A stretch of 9,850 nucleotides of DNA from an uncultured Selenomonadales bacterium (GTDB lineage: Bacteria > Bacillota > Negativicutes > Selenomonadales > Selenomonadaceae): assembly GCA_946543495.1 (NCBI GenBank), contig CAMNLS010000034.1:1-9850 (forward strand). The letters run 5' to 3'. Below, one piece after another: positions 1 through 7,414 of this stretch. Numbering within the stretch: the stretch's first letter is position 1; each line of letters begins with the position of its first letter. Under the pieces are notes generated by a model that was given only the letters and a program-made list of their open reading frames with translations, had not been told where the DNA came from and ran no database searches. A program made the translations under genes and the position numbers.

Positions 1-2268
1 CGCCGCTTTTTTGCGTGAATCAATGCCCAGCTCCGATTTCAAGTTGCGGATTGTCTTAACTGTGTTCAAGATTAAATTTGCCGCGTCGTTAATGCCGTCT
101 TCGTCGCTGATTAAATCCTTGAGTTCGTCGCGTGTGGGATACTTCGCCAGCATGATTGAGCCTTGCGCGTTCGGGAGCTTTTGCCGAATGGTTTCCGTCA
201 AGAATGGCATAAACGGATGCAACAACCTAAACGCACACTCAAGCACCGTTGCCAACACGAACAGAGCTGTTGACTTTGCGCGCGCGTCCGAGCCGTAGAG
301 CCGCGCTTTAGTTAGCTCAATGTAATAATCGCAGAATTCAAACCAAATGAACTCATAAAGCTGTCGAGCCGCCTCGCCCAGCTCAAAGCGTCCAAGATTC
401 TCCGTAACGGATTCAATTCGATACGTCAGCCGATTAATTATCCATTTGTCCGCCAGCTCCAAATCACCTTGCGACGGCTTGAACGTCGGGTCGAAACCTT
501 CCAAGTTCATCAGCAGGAATCGCGACGCGTTCCAAATTTTATTTGCGAAGTTCCTCGCCGCTTCGACTCGCGACCAATAAAACCTTAAGTCATTGCCGGG
601 CGTATTGCCGGTAACCAGCATGAATCGCAACGAGTCCGCGCCGTACTTCTCAATCACTTCTACGGGGTCAACGCCATTGCCGAGCGATTTACTCATCTTG
701 CGTCCGAGTTCGTCGCGCACTAAGCCATGAATGAACACGTAACGGAAAGGAACCTCGCCGCGGAACTTCAAGCCCATCATGACCATTCGCGATACCCAGA
801 AGAAAATTATATCGTAGCCCGTGACAAGGACGCTCGTCGGATAAAATTTTTTAAGTTCGGGCGTCTCTTCGGGATAACCAAGCGTGCTGAACGGCCACAG
901 CGCAGAACTAAACCACGTGTCGAGCACGTCTTCTTCGCGGCGCAAATTCTTTCCGTGACAATGCGGGCATTCCTCAACGTCGACTTCAGAGACTGTCATC
1001 TCGCCGCAGTCGTCGCAATACCACGCGGGGATTTGATGTCCCCACCACAGCTGACGGCTTATGCACCAGTCGCGGATATTCTCAAGCCAATTAATATAAA
1101 TCTTCGTGAAGCGTTCAGGTACAAACTTCAACGCACCCGACTTAACAGCCTCAATCGCAGGCGCGGCAAGCGTCTCCATCTTAACGAACCATTGCTTGCT
1201 TATAAGCGGTTCAATCGTCGTGTGACAACGTTGGCAATGCCCGACGGCGTGTTCATGATTCTCAATCTTGACGAGGTAGCCGCCCGCCTCCAAGTCCGCG
1301 ACAATCTGTTTGCGGCATTCGTAACGGTCAAGCCCGCTGTACTTGCCAAGCCCGTCCGCCATCGTGCCATCGTTGTTGATAACTTTGATTTGCTCAAGGT
1401 TATGACGCAAGCCCATTTCAAAATCGTTCGGATCGTGAGCAGGCGTGACCTTAACCGCTCCTGTGCCGAACTTCTTATCAACGTAGCTATCGGCGAACAA
1501 CGGCATTTCACGATTGACCAGCGGAAGGATTAATGTCTTGCCGACAAGCTCTTTATAGCGTTCGTCATCGGGGTGAACAGCTACGCCCGTATCGCCGAGC
1601 ATAGTTTCAGGACGAGTCGTCGCGACCACAACATAACCGCTACCGTCCTTGAACGGATACCGCAAATGCCAAAGGTGCCCTTGCTCCGTCTCGTGCTCAA
1701 CTTCAATATCACTTAACGCCGTGTTGCACTTCGGACACCAATTCGTTATGCGTGTGCCGCGATAGATTAATCCTTCGTTGTACAGCTGAACGAAAACTTT
1801 TCTGACTGCCGCACTGCAACCTTTATCCATCGTGAAGCGTTCGCGTTCCCAATCGCAACTTGAACCGAGCGTGCGAAGTTGATAGCTGATTCGGTTGCCG
1901 TAAGTCTCCTTCCATTGCCAGACGCGTTCCAAAAATTTTTCGCGTCCGAGTTCGTAACGATTCGTTCCCTCGCCGCGCAGTTGCTCTTCAACCTTAGCTT
2001 GAGTGGCAATGCCCGCGTGGTCAGTTCCCGGCATCCAAAGAGTATTGTCGCCCTTCATGCGGTGCCAGCGAATCAATATATCCTGTAACGTTTCGTCGAG
2101 GGCGTGCCCCATATGCAGTTGCCCGGTTACGTTCGGTGGCGGTATGACTATGCAATAAGGCTCGCCTGCCGCGTCTGCTGTCGTGTGAAAGTTTTTATCT
2201 CGTTCCCAAGCCGCATAGATTTCTTTTTCAAATTGTTGCGGCTCGTAGGTCTTCGGTATATTGCTCAA
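1..2268 (-). CDS. valS: Valine--tRNA ligase (ValRS), C-terminus cut by window edge
   Basis: Class I aminoacyl-tRNA synthetase that charges tRNA-Val with valine in the cytoplasm and edits mischarged threonine. I translated the minus strand from a TTG codon at 2268-2266: it opens MSNIPKTYEPQQFEKE and stays open to base 1, giving 756 residues of a family that usually has about 880, so roughly the last 125 (the C-terminal tRNA-binding arm) lie outside. Visible signatures are the HIGH box as HMGH at 52-55 after PPPNVTG; a Cys pair WCPKC at 177-181; the CP1 editing motif TTRPETMLGD from 217; a four-Cys zinc-knuckle-like set at C418, C421, C434 and C437; DTWFSSALWP; and the KMSKS loop at 524-528. 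The TTG start is chosen because AGGAGG (2276-2281) sits 7 bases upstream and no in-frame ATG is equally placed. The gene is divergent from the DUF4127 gene. The leader is too short for a T-box. Identification is near certain. Confidence 0.97.
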   Translation of the reverse strand, partial: MSNIPKTYEPQQFEKEIYAAWERDKNFHTTADAAGEPYCIVIPPPNVTGQLHMGHALDETLQDILIRWHRMKGDNTLWMPGTDHAGIATQAKVEEQLRGEGTNRYELGREKFLERVWQWKETYGNRISYQLRTLGSSCDWERERFTMDKGCSAAVRKVFVQLYNEGLIYRGTRITNWCPKCNTALSDIEVEHETEQGHLWHLRYPFKDGSGYVVVATTRPETMLGDTGVAVHPDDERYKELVGKTLILPLVNREMPLFADSYVDKKFGTGAVKVTPAHDPNDFEMGLRHNLEQIKVINNDGTMADGLGKYSGLDRYECRKQIVADLEAGGYLVKIENHEHAVGHCQRCHTTIEPLISKQWFVKMETLAAPAIEAVKSGALKFVPERFTKIYINWLENIRDWCISRQLWWGHQIPAWYCDDCGEMTVSEVDVEECPHCHGKNLRREEDVLDTWFSSALWPFSTLGYPEETPELKKFYPTSVLVTGYDIIFFWVSRMVMMGLKFRGEVPFRYVFIHGLVRDELGRKMSKSLGNGVDPVEVIEKYGADSLRFMLVTGNTPGNDLRFYWSRVEAARNFANKIWNASRFLLMNLEGFDPTFKPSQGDLELADKWIINRLTYRIESVTENLGRFELGEAARQLYEFIWFEFCDYYIELTKARLYGSDARAKSTALFVLATVLECAFRLLHPFMPFLTETIRQKLPNAQGSIMLAKYPTRDELKDLISDEDGINDAANLILNTVKTIRNLKSELGIDSRKKAA

Positions 2269-2300
2269 GTGTGTTCCTCCTAAATGTGAAATTGCTTACA

Positions 2301-2329
2301 ATAATAAACTGCCGCCGCGTTAAAGTCAA
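2301..2329 (-). promoter_or_regulatory. Promoter of valS
   Basis: On the minus strand, TTGACT (2329-2324) and TATTAT (2306-2301) are separated by exactly 17 bases, close to the sigma-A consensus. Transcription would start near 2294, leaving a leader of about 25 bases before the TTG start. That leaves no room for a T-box or other riboswitch. The -35 box lies 12 bases from the -35 box of the opposing DUF4127 promoter. Confidence 0.75.
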
Positions 2330-2341
2330 TTATTACCGTGC

Positions 2342-2370
2342 TTGTCAAAAAGTTTCGTCTCTGCTAAGCT
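2342..2370 (+). promoter_or_regulatory. Promoter of the DUF4127 gene
   Basis: TTGTCA (2342-2347), a 17-base spacer and TAAGCT (2365-2370), with TGC immediately before the -10 box forming an extended -10. The start site would be near 2377, just upstream of the ribosome binding site GGAGG at 2386-2390. It is arranged back to back with the valS promoter. Confidence 0.6.
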
Positions 2371-2397
2371 TGCAAAAAAATTTATGGAGGACACTCA

Positions 2398-3963
2398 ATG
2401 CTAAAAAAATTTCTAATCGCACTTGTCTTTATCATCATGAACTGCGCTCACGTCTCCGCCGAAAAAATTTTGTTCATACCGCACGACGACCGCCCAATCT
2501 CCTATCAACAGCCCGTCGAAGTAGTCAGCCAGCTCGGCTATAAAATCATTTCGCCACCCGACGAAATTTTGACTAAACCCGACGAACTTTGGAACTGGCT
2601 AAATGAAAATGCTCCCGCCGCCAACGCCGCTGTCATCTCATCGGACGCTCTGCTTTATGGCGGCTTGATTCCCTCGCGCAGTCATCAAATTTCAATCGAC
2701 GAACTTAAAGCCCGCGTTGGGAATTTTAAAACTCTGCGCGAAAACAATCCCAGCTTGCAACTTTACGTCTTTGGCTCGCTTATGCGCACGCCGCAAGCCG
2801 GCACGCCCGGCGACCGCGAAGAGCCAGACTATTACGGCGAACACGGCGCAAATATTTTTCAACTCACGCGCCTTCTTGATAAGCAGGAGACCTCAACGCT
2901 CAGCAACAAAGAGAAAGCCACGCTCAAAGCCCTTGAACAAAGTATCCCCGACGAAGTCCTTGACGATTGGTTTGCCCGCCGACTTAAAAACCTTTCTGTC
3001 ACAAAAGATTTGCTAAACCTTGCCAACGACGACATCATAAATTGTTTTATCATCGGGCGCGACGACAATGCGCCGCTAAGTCAAACGCATCGCGAAAACG
3101 CTATCCTCACTAAACATATAGACGAACTCGGAATCCCTAAGACTAAGGCGCAATCGCACGCCGGCATTGATGAATATGCTATGCTCCTTTTAACGCGTGC
3201 AGTAGTCGATTTGAAGGACGAATTCCCCCCGCTAGTCTACGTGCAATTCAATCGCGGCACGGGCAAGAGTACTATTCCGGCTTACTCCGACGAACAAATT
3301 GCCGATTCAATCAACGACGAAATTTTTATCGCGGGCGGCTTGCCCACTACCGACCCTAAACGCGCTGATTTCGTTCTGTTCGTAAACACCGACAGGGAAG
3401 GGGAAACCTTCCATACGCACAATTCTTTTCCGCCGCAAGCTTTGACTAAACGTCAGCAAAAATATTTAGCGCGCAACGCCGAAAAGTTTTCGTCACTTGT
3501 CTCGGAAGCAGTCAAGAAGAATTTGCCTGTGGGCGTGGCTGATATTACTTTCGCGAACGGCTCCGATAATTTCTTGATGAAGAAGCTACGCGATAAAGAT
3601 TTGCTGTTCAAGTTGCAAGCTTACGGCGGCTGGAATACCGCGACGAATACAACGGGCTTTGCGTTAGGCACGGGAATACTTGCAAAAAAAATGAGCCGTA
3701 AGTCAATAGACAGGCTCCTTGCTTATCGTTATCTTGACGAGTGGGCTTATCAAGCGAACGTACGCACGATGATTGCTGAAAAACTTTCCACGCGCCCCGA
3801 CGGCTTGCAGATTTATCTTAATCTCGGCGAACATGAAGCGGCAGTCGTCAAGCGTGAGAATGAACTAATTCATGCCTTCGCCAAGAAGAATTTGCCGCAG
3901 ATAAAAAAGTTCAGGCTGTCTAATCCGTGGCATCGAATGTTTGAATGTCGAATTGATTTCTAA
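2398..3963 (+). CDS. Secreted DUF4127 family protein
   Basis: Full-length 521-residue protein of the DUF4127 family, whose biochemical role I do not know. Residues 1-21 form a signal peptide (Lys-Lys, hydrophobic core, VSA before E22), so the protein is probably exported; the Cys at 16 is preceded by Asn and is not a convincing lipobox. Conserved-looking blocks in order are FIPHDDRP (26-33), SSDALLYGGLIPSR (81-94), GRDDNAPLSQTHREN (220-234), ADFVLFVNTD, VADITFANGSDN, YGGWNTATNTTG (409-420) and a closing PWHRMFE. The clustered Asp, Arg, His and Asn in these blocks suggest an enzyme active site, but this is inference. ATG 2398 has GGAGG 7 bases upstream. The gene has its own promoter, divergent from valS, and is followed after 75 bases by the chemoreceptor on the same strand; a functional link to it is not shown. 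Family assignment is from memory of the motifs. Confidence 0.85.
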   Translation: MLKKFLIALVFIIMNCAHVSAEKILFIPHDDRPISYQQPVEVVSQLGYKIISPPDEILTKPDELWNWLNENAPAANAAVISSDALLYGGLIPSRSHQISIDELKARVGNFKTLRENNPSLQLYVFGSLMRTPQAGTPGDREEPDYYGEHGANIFQLTRLLDKQETSTLSNKEKATLKALEQSIPDEVLDDWFARRLKNLSVTKDLLNLANDDIINCFIIGRDDNAPLSQTHRENAILTKHIDELGIPKTKAQSHAGIDEYAMLLLTRAVVDLKDEFPPLVYVQFNRGTGKSTIPAYSDEQIADSINDEIFIAGGLPTTDPKRADFVLFVNTDREGETFHTHNSFPPQALTKRQQKYLARNAEKFSSLVSEAVKKNLPVGVADITFANGSDNFLMKKLRDKDLLFKLQAYGGWNTATNTTGFALGTGILAKKMSRKSIDRLLAYRYLDEWAYQANVRTMIAEKLSTRPDGLQIYLNLGEHEAAVVKRENELIHAFAKKNLPQIKKFRLSNPWHRMFECRIDF

Positions 3964-3971
3964 AGCTTGCA

Positions 3972-4005
3972 GGAAAAAATTTTTCTAAGCCGAAAAGTTT
4001 TTTCC
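3972..4005 (+). other. Long A/T-rich hairpin between DUF4127 gene and MCP gene
   Basis: GGAAAAAA (3972-3979) pairs with TTTTTTCC (3998-4005). After one T.G wobble, TTTTC (3981-3985) pairs with GAAAA (3992-3996). The result is an unbroken 14-base-pair stem with a six-base loop TAAGCC. The U run is inside the stem rather than after it, so it is not a textbook terminator. It could still end or attenuate DUF4127 transcription, protect its mRNA 3' end, or bind a protein. It starts 8 bases after the DUF4127 stop codon. Confidence 0.5.
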
Positions 4006-4038
4006 ATTGCAGAAAAAATTAAAGGCGGGGGAAGAGTA

Positions 4039-6009
4039 ATGAGACTTAGACAGAAATTTATGACGTTGGCTTGCGTAATTGCGTTGTCAATAGCGGTTGT
4101 GTGCGCAATCAGCTATCACTTCGCAAGTAGCGAGCTTCAAAGTAGCACCGACAGCGAATTACAAATGACCGTTTCAAGAGAGACAGCGCAACTCGAAGGA
4201 TGGCTCAACGAAAAGAAAAAGTTCGGCACGAGTGTTTCGGCGGTTTTGACGAGTCTTAACGGCAATACGACTTTGCTTAAGGATAGAGAAATCTTAAGTG
4301 CAGTCAATGTTGACAAAGAAATTTTGGAACTGTCGCTGGGCTTGGAAGATGGATATTTCCGTAGTTATAATGCTGGCGATTGGACGGGCAAAATTAATCC
4401 GCAAGAAAGAGCTTGGTACACGTTAGCAAAGCAGACGAACAGCACGAACATTACCAATTCCTATGTCGATGTCAACACGAAAAAATTAATTGTTGCAGTC
4501 AGCGCACCAATCAAGGCGAACGGCAATTTTATCGGCGCAACGTGCACGGGCATTTCACTTGATACTTTGACTCAACAGGCAAGGAATATGAATTATCATG
4601 GCACAGGCTCTGGAATTATCGTTGAGTCGAACGGAACGATTCTAGCGACTGCGAAGTACGGCGAGACCACGAAAAGTTTTAAAGATATTGACGGCATTGG
4701 CAGTCGTTTTGATGAAATGATTCGGAACGGCAATGGTTACTTTGAAGTCACGATTGATGGCGAAGACATGGTTTTTGCTTATTCGACGGTGCCTTCGACG
4801 GGTTGGCTTATCGGCATAACGGTTTCCACTGATGAAGTCTTCGCGCCGCTCGGCAAATTGCGTGTGGTTTTCGCTATCATAATTGTTGTTGCATTAGCTT
4901 TAGCCTTTTTAATCTGTCTTATCTTCTCTGGTAAAATCACCGCGCCTATTGCCAGACTCGAAGAATATTCCGTTCAACTTTCCAAAGGCAACTTGACGAT
5001 GACGAATCTGCCCGTTACCTCCAACGATGAAATTGGCTCATTGACTCGTGACTTCAACACCATGAAAGAGAATCTTCAAAAGCTGATTCTAAAAATGTCG
5101 ACAAGCTCTCAGCAAGTTGCCGCCTCGTCGCAAGAATTAACTGCAAGCTCACAATCTTCGGCAGATGCTTCCGTGCACGTGGCTGAAACCGTCAACGAAG
5201 TTTCCGACTCCATAAGCAAACAAATGAATGACATTGACTCCGCTAAGGGCAATGTTGATACGGTCTTTAGGGATATTAAAGCGGTGGAGGAAAAGTCTCG
5301 TGAAGTCGCTGAAACCTCCAATCAAACTGCTGAAGCCGCGCAGAAGGGTTCTGAACTCATGAACAATGCCGTTTCCAGTATGCGTCGGATAGAAAGAAGC
5401 GTTATGATTTCGGCGGACGTTGTCAGGAGACTCGGTGAGGATAGCAAACAAATCGGACAAATCGTCGATACAATCGCGGCTATCTCTCAGCAGACAAATT
5501 TGCTTGCCTTGAACGCGGCAATCGAGGCGGCGTCGGCGGGCGAACACGGCAAAGGCTTCGCGGTCGTCGCTGAAGAAGTTCGTAAGCTCGCGGCTGAATC
5601 TCAAGATGCGGCAGAAAAAATTAAAGAGCGCATCGACTCCGTTCAACAGGATACAGGCAATGCGGTTGAGAAAATGCAATCTGGCACCGATGAAGTTAAA
5701 GAGGGCACCAATGCCATTCGCGAAGTCGGCGAACAGTTCGGGCATATCCTCGACATGGTTAAAGGTATCAAGACGCAGATGGACGCGATTAACTCTTCCG
5801 TGCAGACTGTTACAAAGGAAACGGCTGCTATTGTTAAGATGGTTGATTCAATCGACGAGATAAGCAAGAAGACTTCCGATAACATGAATGCAATTTCTTC
5901 GTCGGCTGAGGAACAATCCGCCTCGAATGAAGAGATTGCCGCCGCAAGTCAAGCCTTGGCAAAGATGGCGGAAGACATGCAAGAAGTCGTTGGTCAGTTC
6001 CGCGTTTAA
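4039..6009 (+). CDS. Methyl-accepting chemotaxis protein with dCache_1 sensor
   Basis: Inner-membrane chemoreceptor of 656 residues that senses an extracytoplasmic ligand and controls the CheA/CheW kinase complex. Order of parts: TM1 about 8-30; extracellular dCache_1 domain about 33-270; TM2 about 276-296; HAMP about 297-350 (KITAPIARLEEY...NDEIGSLTRDFN); then a long Ser/Ala/Gln/Glu-rich helical signalling domain with QQTNLLALNAAIEAA from 484 and the hairpin tip EEVRKLAAES at 512-521. The sensor carries the amino-acid-type pocket residues R124, W126, Y127, Y142 and D144, but the position where an Asp is expected looks like G171. No C-terminal CheR-tethering pentapeptide is visible. Start: ATG 4039 follows a purine-rich GGGGGAAGAG, and TM1 begins right after; an in-frame TTG at 3967 would add 24 residues without a ribosome binding site and through the upstream hairpin. 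The stop overlaps that of the convergent regulator. Ligand unknown. Confidence 0.95.
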   Translation: MRLRQKFMTLACVIALSIAVVCAISYHFASSELQSSTDSELQMTVSRETAQLEGWLNEKKKFGTSVSAVLTSLNGNTTLLKDREILSAVNVDKEILELSLGLEDGYFRSYNAGDWTGKINPQERAWYTLAKQTNSTNITNSYVDVNTKKLIVAVSAPIKANGNFIGATCTGISLDTLTQQARNMNYHGTGSGIIVESNGTILATAKYGETTKSFKDIDGIGSRFDEMIRNGNGYFEVTIDGEDMVFAYSTVPSTGWLIGITVSTDEVFAPLGKLRVVFAIIIVVALALAFLICLIFSGKITAPIARLEEYSVQLSKGNLTMTNLPVTSNDEIGSLTRDFNTMKENLQKLILKMSTSSQQVAASSQELTASSQSSADASVHVAETVNEVSDSISKQMNDIDSAKGNVDTVFRDIKAVEEKSREVAETSNQTAEAAQKGSELMNNAVSSMRRIERSVMISADVVRRLGEDSKQIGQIVDTIAAISQQTNLLALNAAIEAASAGEHGKGFAVVAEEVRKLAAESQDAAEKIKERIDSVQQDTGNAVEKMQSGTDEVKEGTNAIREVGEQFGHILDMVKGIKTQMDAINSSVQTVTKETAAIVKMVDSIDEISKKTSDNMNAISSSAEEQSASNEEIAAASQALAKMAEDMQEVVGQFRV

Positions 6010-6440
6010 GCCAATAAATCTGTTTCGCCGAGACTGTTAAGCAGTTCATTCGTTTGCATGACGTTTAACTTTTGTTCTATAGCAGAGATTATCACGGCGT
6101 CCCACTGATTACGCGGATACAAGACGCCATGTCCGGCATATCTTAACAAATATTGTACCTCATCTAAGTTTAAGCCCATAGCGATTGCCAAAGCCAAAAC
6201 TTTGGAGCGCGAAGGGTTTTTCTTTTTGCCCGAAAAAATATGATAGGCATACTCCCGATTCAAGCTGGAACCTTCGATGACTTCTTGCTTCGTTAAATTT
6301 TTATCGACCAAAATTTTTTCTAAGTACTCACCCAGCGACAAGACGAATTCCTCGCGATTGTTCGTTCGCCAGTCCCGAAGATTTTTTTCCTTCTTAAGCT
6401 CCGTGAACAACTCGCCCGTACTCTTTCCAAATTTGAACAA
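6006..6440 (-). CDS. XRE-type helix-turn-helix protein
   Basis: Small cytoplasmic DNA-binding protein of 144 residues, probably a transcriptional regulator. A charged N-terminal segment (FGKSTGELFTELKKEK) is followed by a Cro/CI-like HTH at about 36-100, with the two-helix core LTKQEVIEGSSLNREYAYHI near 49-68, then FSGKKKNPSRSK and a C-terminal segment with LLRYAGHGVLYPRN and WDAVIISAIEQ. No sensor or protease domain is visible. I prefer the TTG start at 6440 because GGAGG (6454-6450) lies 9 bases upstream. Alternatives in the same frame are ATG 6464 and TTG 6470; their GGAGG (6483-6479) lies inside a hairpin that probably ends aroE transcription. No clear promoter is visible, so expression may come from readthrough of the antiporter-aroE transcript. 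Its stop codon overlaps that of the convergent chemoreceptor by three bases. Targets unknown. Confidence 0.85.
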   Translation of the reverse strand: MFKFGKSTGELFTELKKEKNLRDWRTNNREEFVLSLGEYLEKILVDKNLTKQEVIEGSSLNREYAYHIFSGKKKNPSRSKVLALAIAMGLNLDEVQYLLRYAGHGVLYPRNQWDAVIISAIEQKLNVMQTNELLNSLGETDLLA

Positions 6441-6472
6441 ATCAAAGCACCTCCGACGTAACATAAGCAAAT

Positions 6473-6505
6473 AAAAATCCTCCGTCGTTTAGGCAGAGGG
6501 TTTTT
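6473..6505. terminator. Probable bidirectional terminator between aroE and the XRE gene
   Basis: A run of A (6473-6477), the arm TCCTCCGTC (6478-6486), loop GTTTA, the arm GGCAGAGGG (6492-6500) and TTTTT (6501-6505). Read on the plus strand the stem has two wobbles and a single C.A mismatch, and the U run follows directly. Read on the minus strand it keeps a CCTCTG/CGGAGG core with a nine-base loop and a U-rich tail. On the minus strand it would end the antiporter-aroE transcript. On the plus strand it is the first terminator-like structure met by the chemoreceptor transcript. Confidence 0.6.
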
Positions 6506-6522
6506 GATATCTAGCGGAATGA

Positions 6523-7383
6523 TTAAGCCGTTACATTAAGGAATTTAAGTAGCGTGTTAGTCATGACTGCCATATTTGGGAGCTGACCGGTATAAAGTCG
6601 ATAAGATTCTTTGCCCTGTAGCAAAAGCATTGACATTCCGTTAAGCGTTGGATAGCCTAACTCCTTTGCGGTCTTTATCAACTTTGTTTCGGCGGGATTA
6701 TAAACAATGTCATAAACGAGTGCACCTTCGGGCAACAATTTCAAATCAACGGGCGGCATATCATCCATGTTCGGGAACATGCCAAGCGGCGTCGTGTTAA
6801 TCAAGATGTCCGCCTCTTGCATTAGCTCATTGAACTCTTCCGAGTTCCAATCTAGCCCTTCAACATTACCATAAGATAAAAAGTCGTTTGCGAGTGCTTG
6901 AGCCTTCTGCGGATTGCGTGCTCCAATCGTAATGTGTTCCGCCCGCTTTTTACATAAGCTCCACAAGATAGCACGAGCCGCACCACCCGCGCCTAAAACT
7001 ACGGCGTGACAATCGCACGGCAAGAAATTTGCTTCGGCAAGCGAGGCAAGAAAGCCCGCAACGTCCGTATTGTAGCCAGTCAACATGCCGCCATCATTGA
7101 CGACGGTATTAACCGCGCCGATAACCATTGCATCCGAGTCAATCGCGTCAAGATACTTTAAAATATTCGTCTTGTGCGGAATAGTCACGTTGAAGCCGCG
7201 AAAATCCAGTGCCTTGAGTCCTTCGACAGCAAAGTAAAGCTTAGCGGAATGAACTTGCAACGGAATATAATTATAATTCAGTAAGCCTTCTGCTTCGAAC
7301 GCCGCTTTATACACCTGAGGCGATAAAGAATGCCCGACGGGATAGCCAATGATACCAAAATTTTTTACCTCTGAAGAAACCAT
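6523..7383 (-). CDS. aroE: Shikimate dehydrogenase (NADP+)
   Basis: Reduces 3-dehydroshikimate to shikimate with NADPH, the fourth step of the chorismate pathway to aromatic amino acids; cytoplasmic. Full-length at 286 residues, the usual size. The substrate domain has GYPVGHSLSP (13-22), NVTIPHK with the catalytic lysine K71, and GYNTDVAGF with the catalytic aspartate D107. The dinucleotide-binding loop is VVLGAGGAARA (128-138), followed by ARNPQKA at the cofactor-specificity position, INTTPLGM, and a C-terminal NGMSMLLLQG that closes the pocket. All catalytic residues are present. ATG 7383 has AGAGGAG ending 7 bases upstream. It starts 31 bases after the antiporter stop codon on the same strand, with no terminator or strong promoter in the gap, so it is probably the second gene of that operon. 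The hairpin at 6473-6505 lies just past its end. Confidence 0.96.
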   Translation of the reverse strand: MVSSEVKNFGIIGYPVGHSLSPQVYKAAFEAEGLLNYNYIPLQVHSAKLYFAVEGLKALDFRGFNVTIPHKTNILKYLDAIDSDAMVIGAVNTVVNDGGMLTGYNTDVAGFLASLAEANFLPCDCHAVVLGAGGAARAILWSLCKKRAEHITIGARNPQKAQALANDFLSYGNVEGLDWNSEEFNELMQEADILINTTPLGMFPNMDDMPPVDLKLLPEGALVYDIVYNPAETKLIKTAKELGYPTLNGMSMLLLQGKESYRLYTGQLPNMAVMTNTLLKFLNVTA

Positions 7384-7414
7384 TTAAAAGCTCCTCTCAT
7401 TCATGATTGTAAAG

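Noticed and set aside
11..298. 95-codon plus-strand open frame at the left edge
   Set aside because: Antisense shadow of the valS coding region; no family features.
727..1533. 268-codon open frame on the plus strand
   Set aside because: It lies wholly antisense to valS, whose minus-strand translation matches ValRS motifs throughout. The plus-strand product is Arg-rich, matches nothing and has no convincing ribosome binding site.
2269..2397. T-box riboswitch upstream of valS
   Set aside because: valS is often T-box controlled in Bacillota, but the clear promoter leaves a leader of about 25 bases, far too short for a specifier stem and antiterminator.
2398..2460. Lipoprotein signal (Cys16) in the DUF4127 protein
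   Set aside because: The residue before Cys is Asn and the context does not fit a lipobox; an ordinary signal peptidase I site (VSA before residue 22) fits better.
2365..3985. Similar strings AAGCTTGCA plus A/T run near 2366 and 3964 as a repeat element
   Set aside because: The shared part is about nine bases next to low-complexity A/T runs, too short to call a repeat.
3967..4038. 24-residue N-terminal extension of the chemoreceptor from TTG 3967
   Set aside because: No ribosome binding site before 3967, the extension would be read through the hairpin, and the ATG at 4039 has a purine-rich site and places TM1 normally.
5149..5745. 198-codon minus-strand open frame
   Set aside because: Lies inside the chemoreceptor signalling domain, where conserved receptor motifs are on the plus strand; the long frame comes from biased codon use.
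6441..6470. Longer XRE protein starting at TTG 6470 or ATG 6464
   Set aside because: Possible but less likely: their GGAGG is inside the terminator-like hairpin and the added residues (MLRRRCFD) look unlike a protein N-terminus, whereas TTG 6440 has its own GGAGG at 9 bases.
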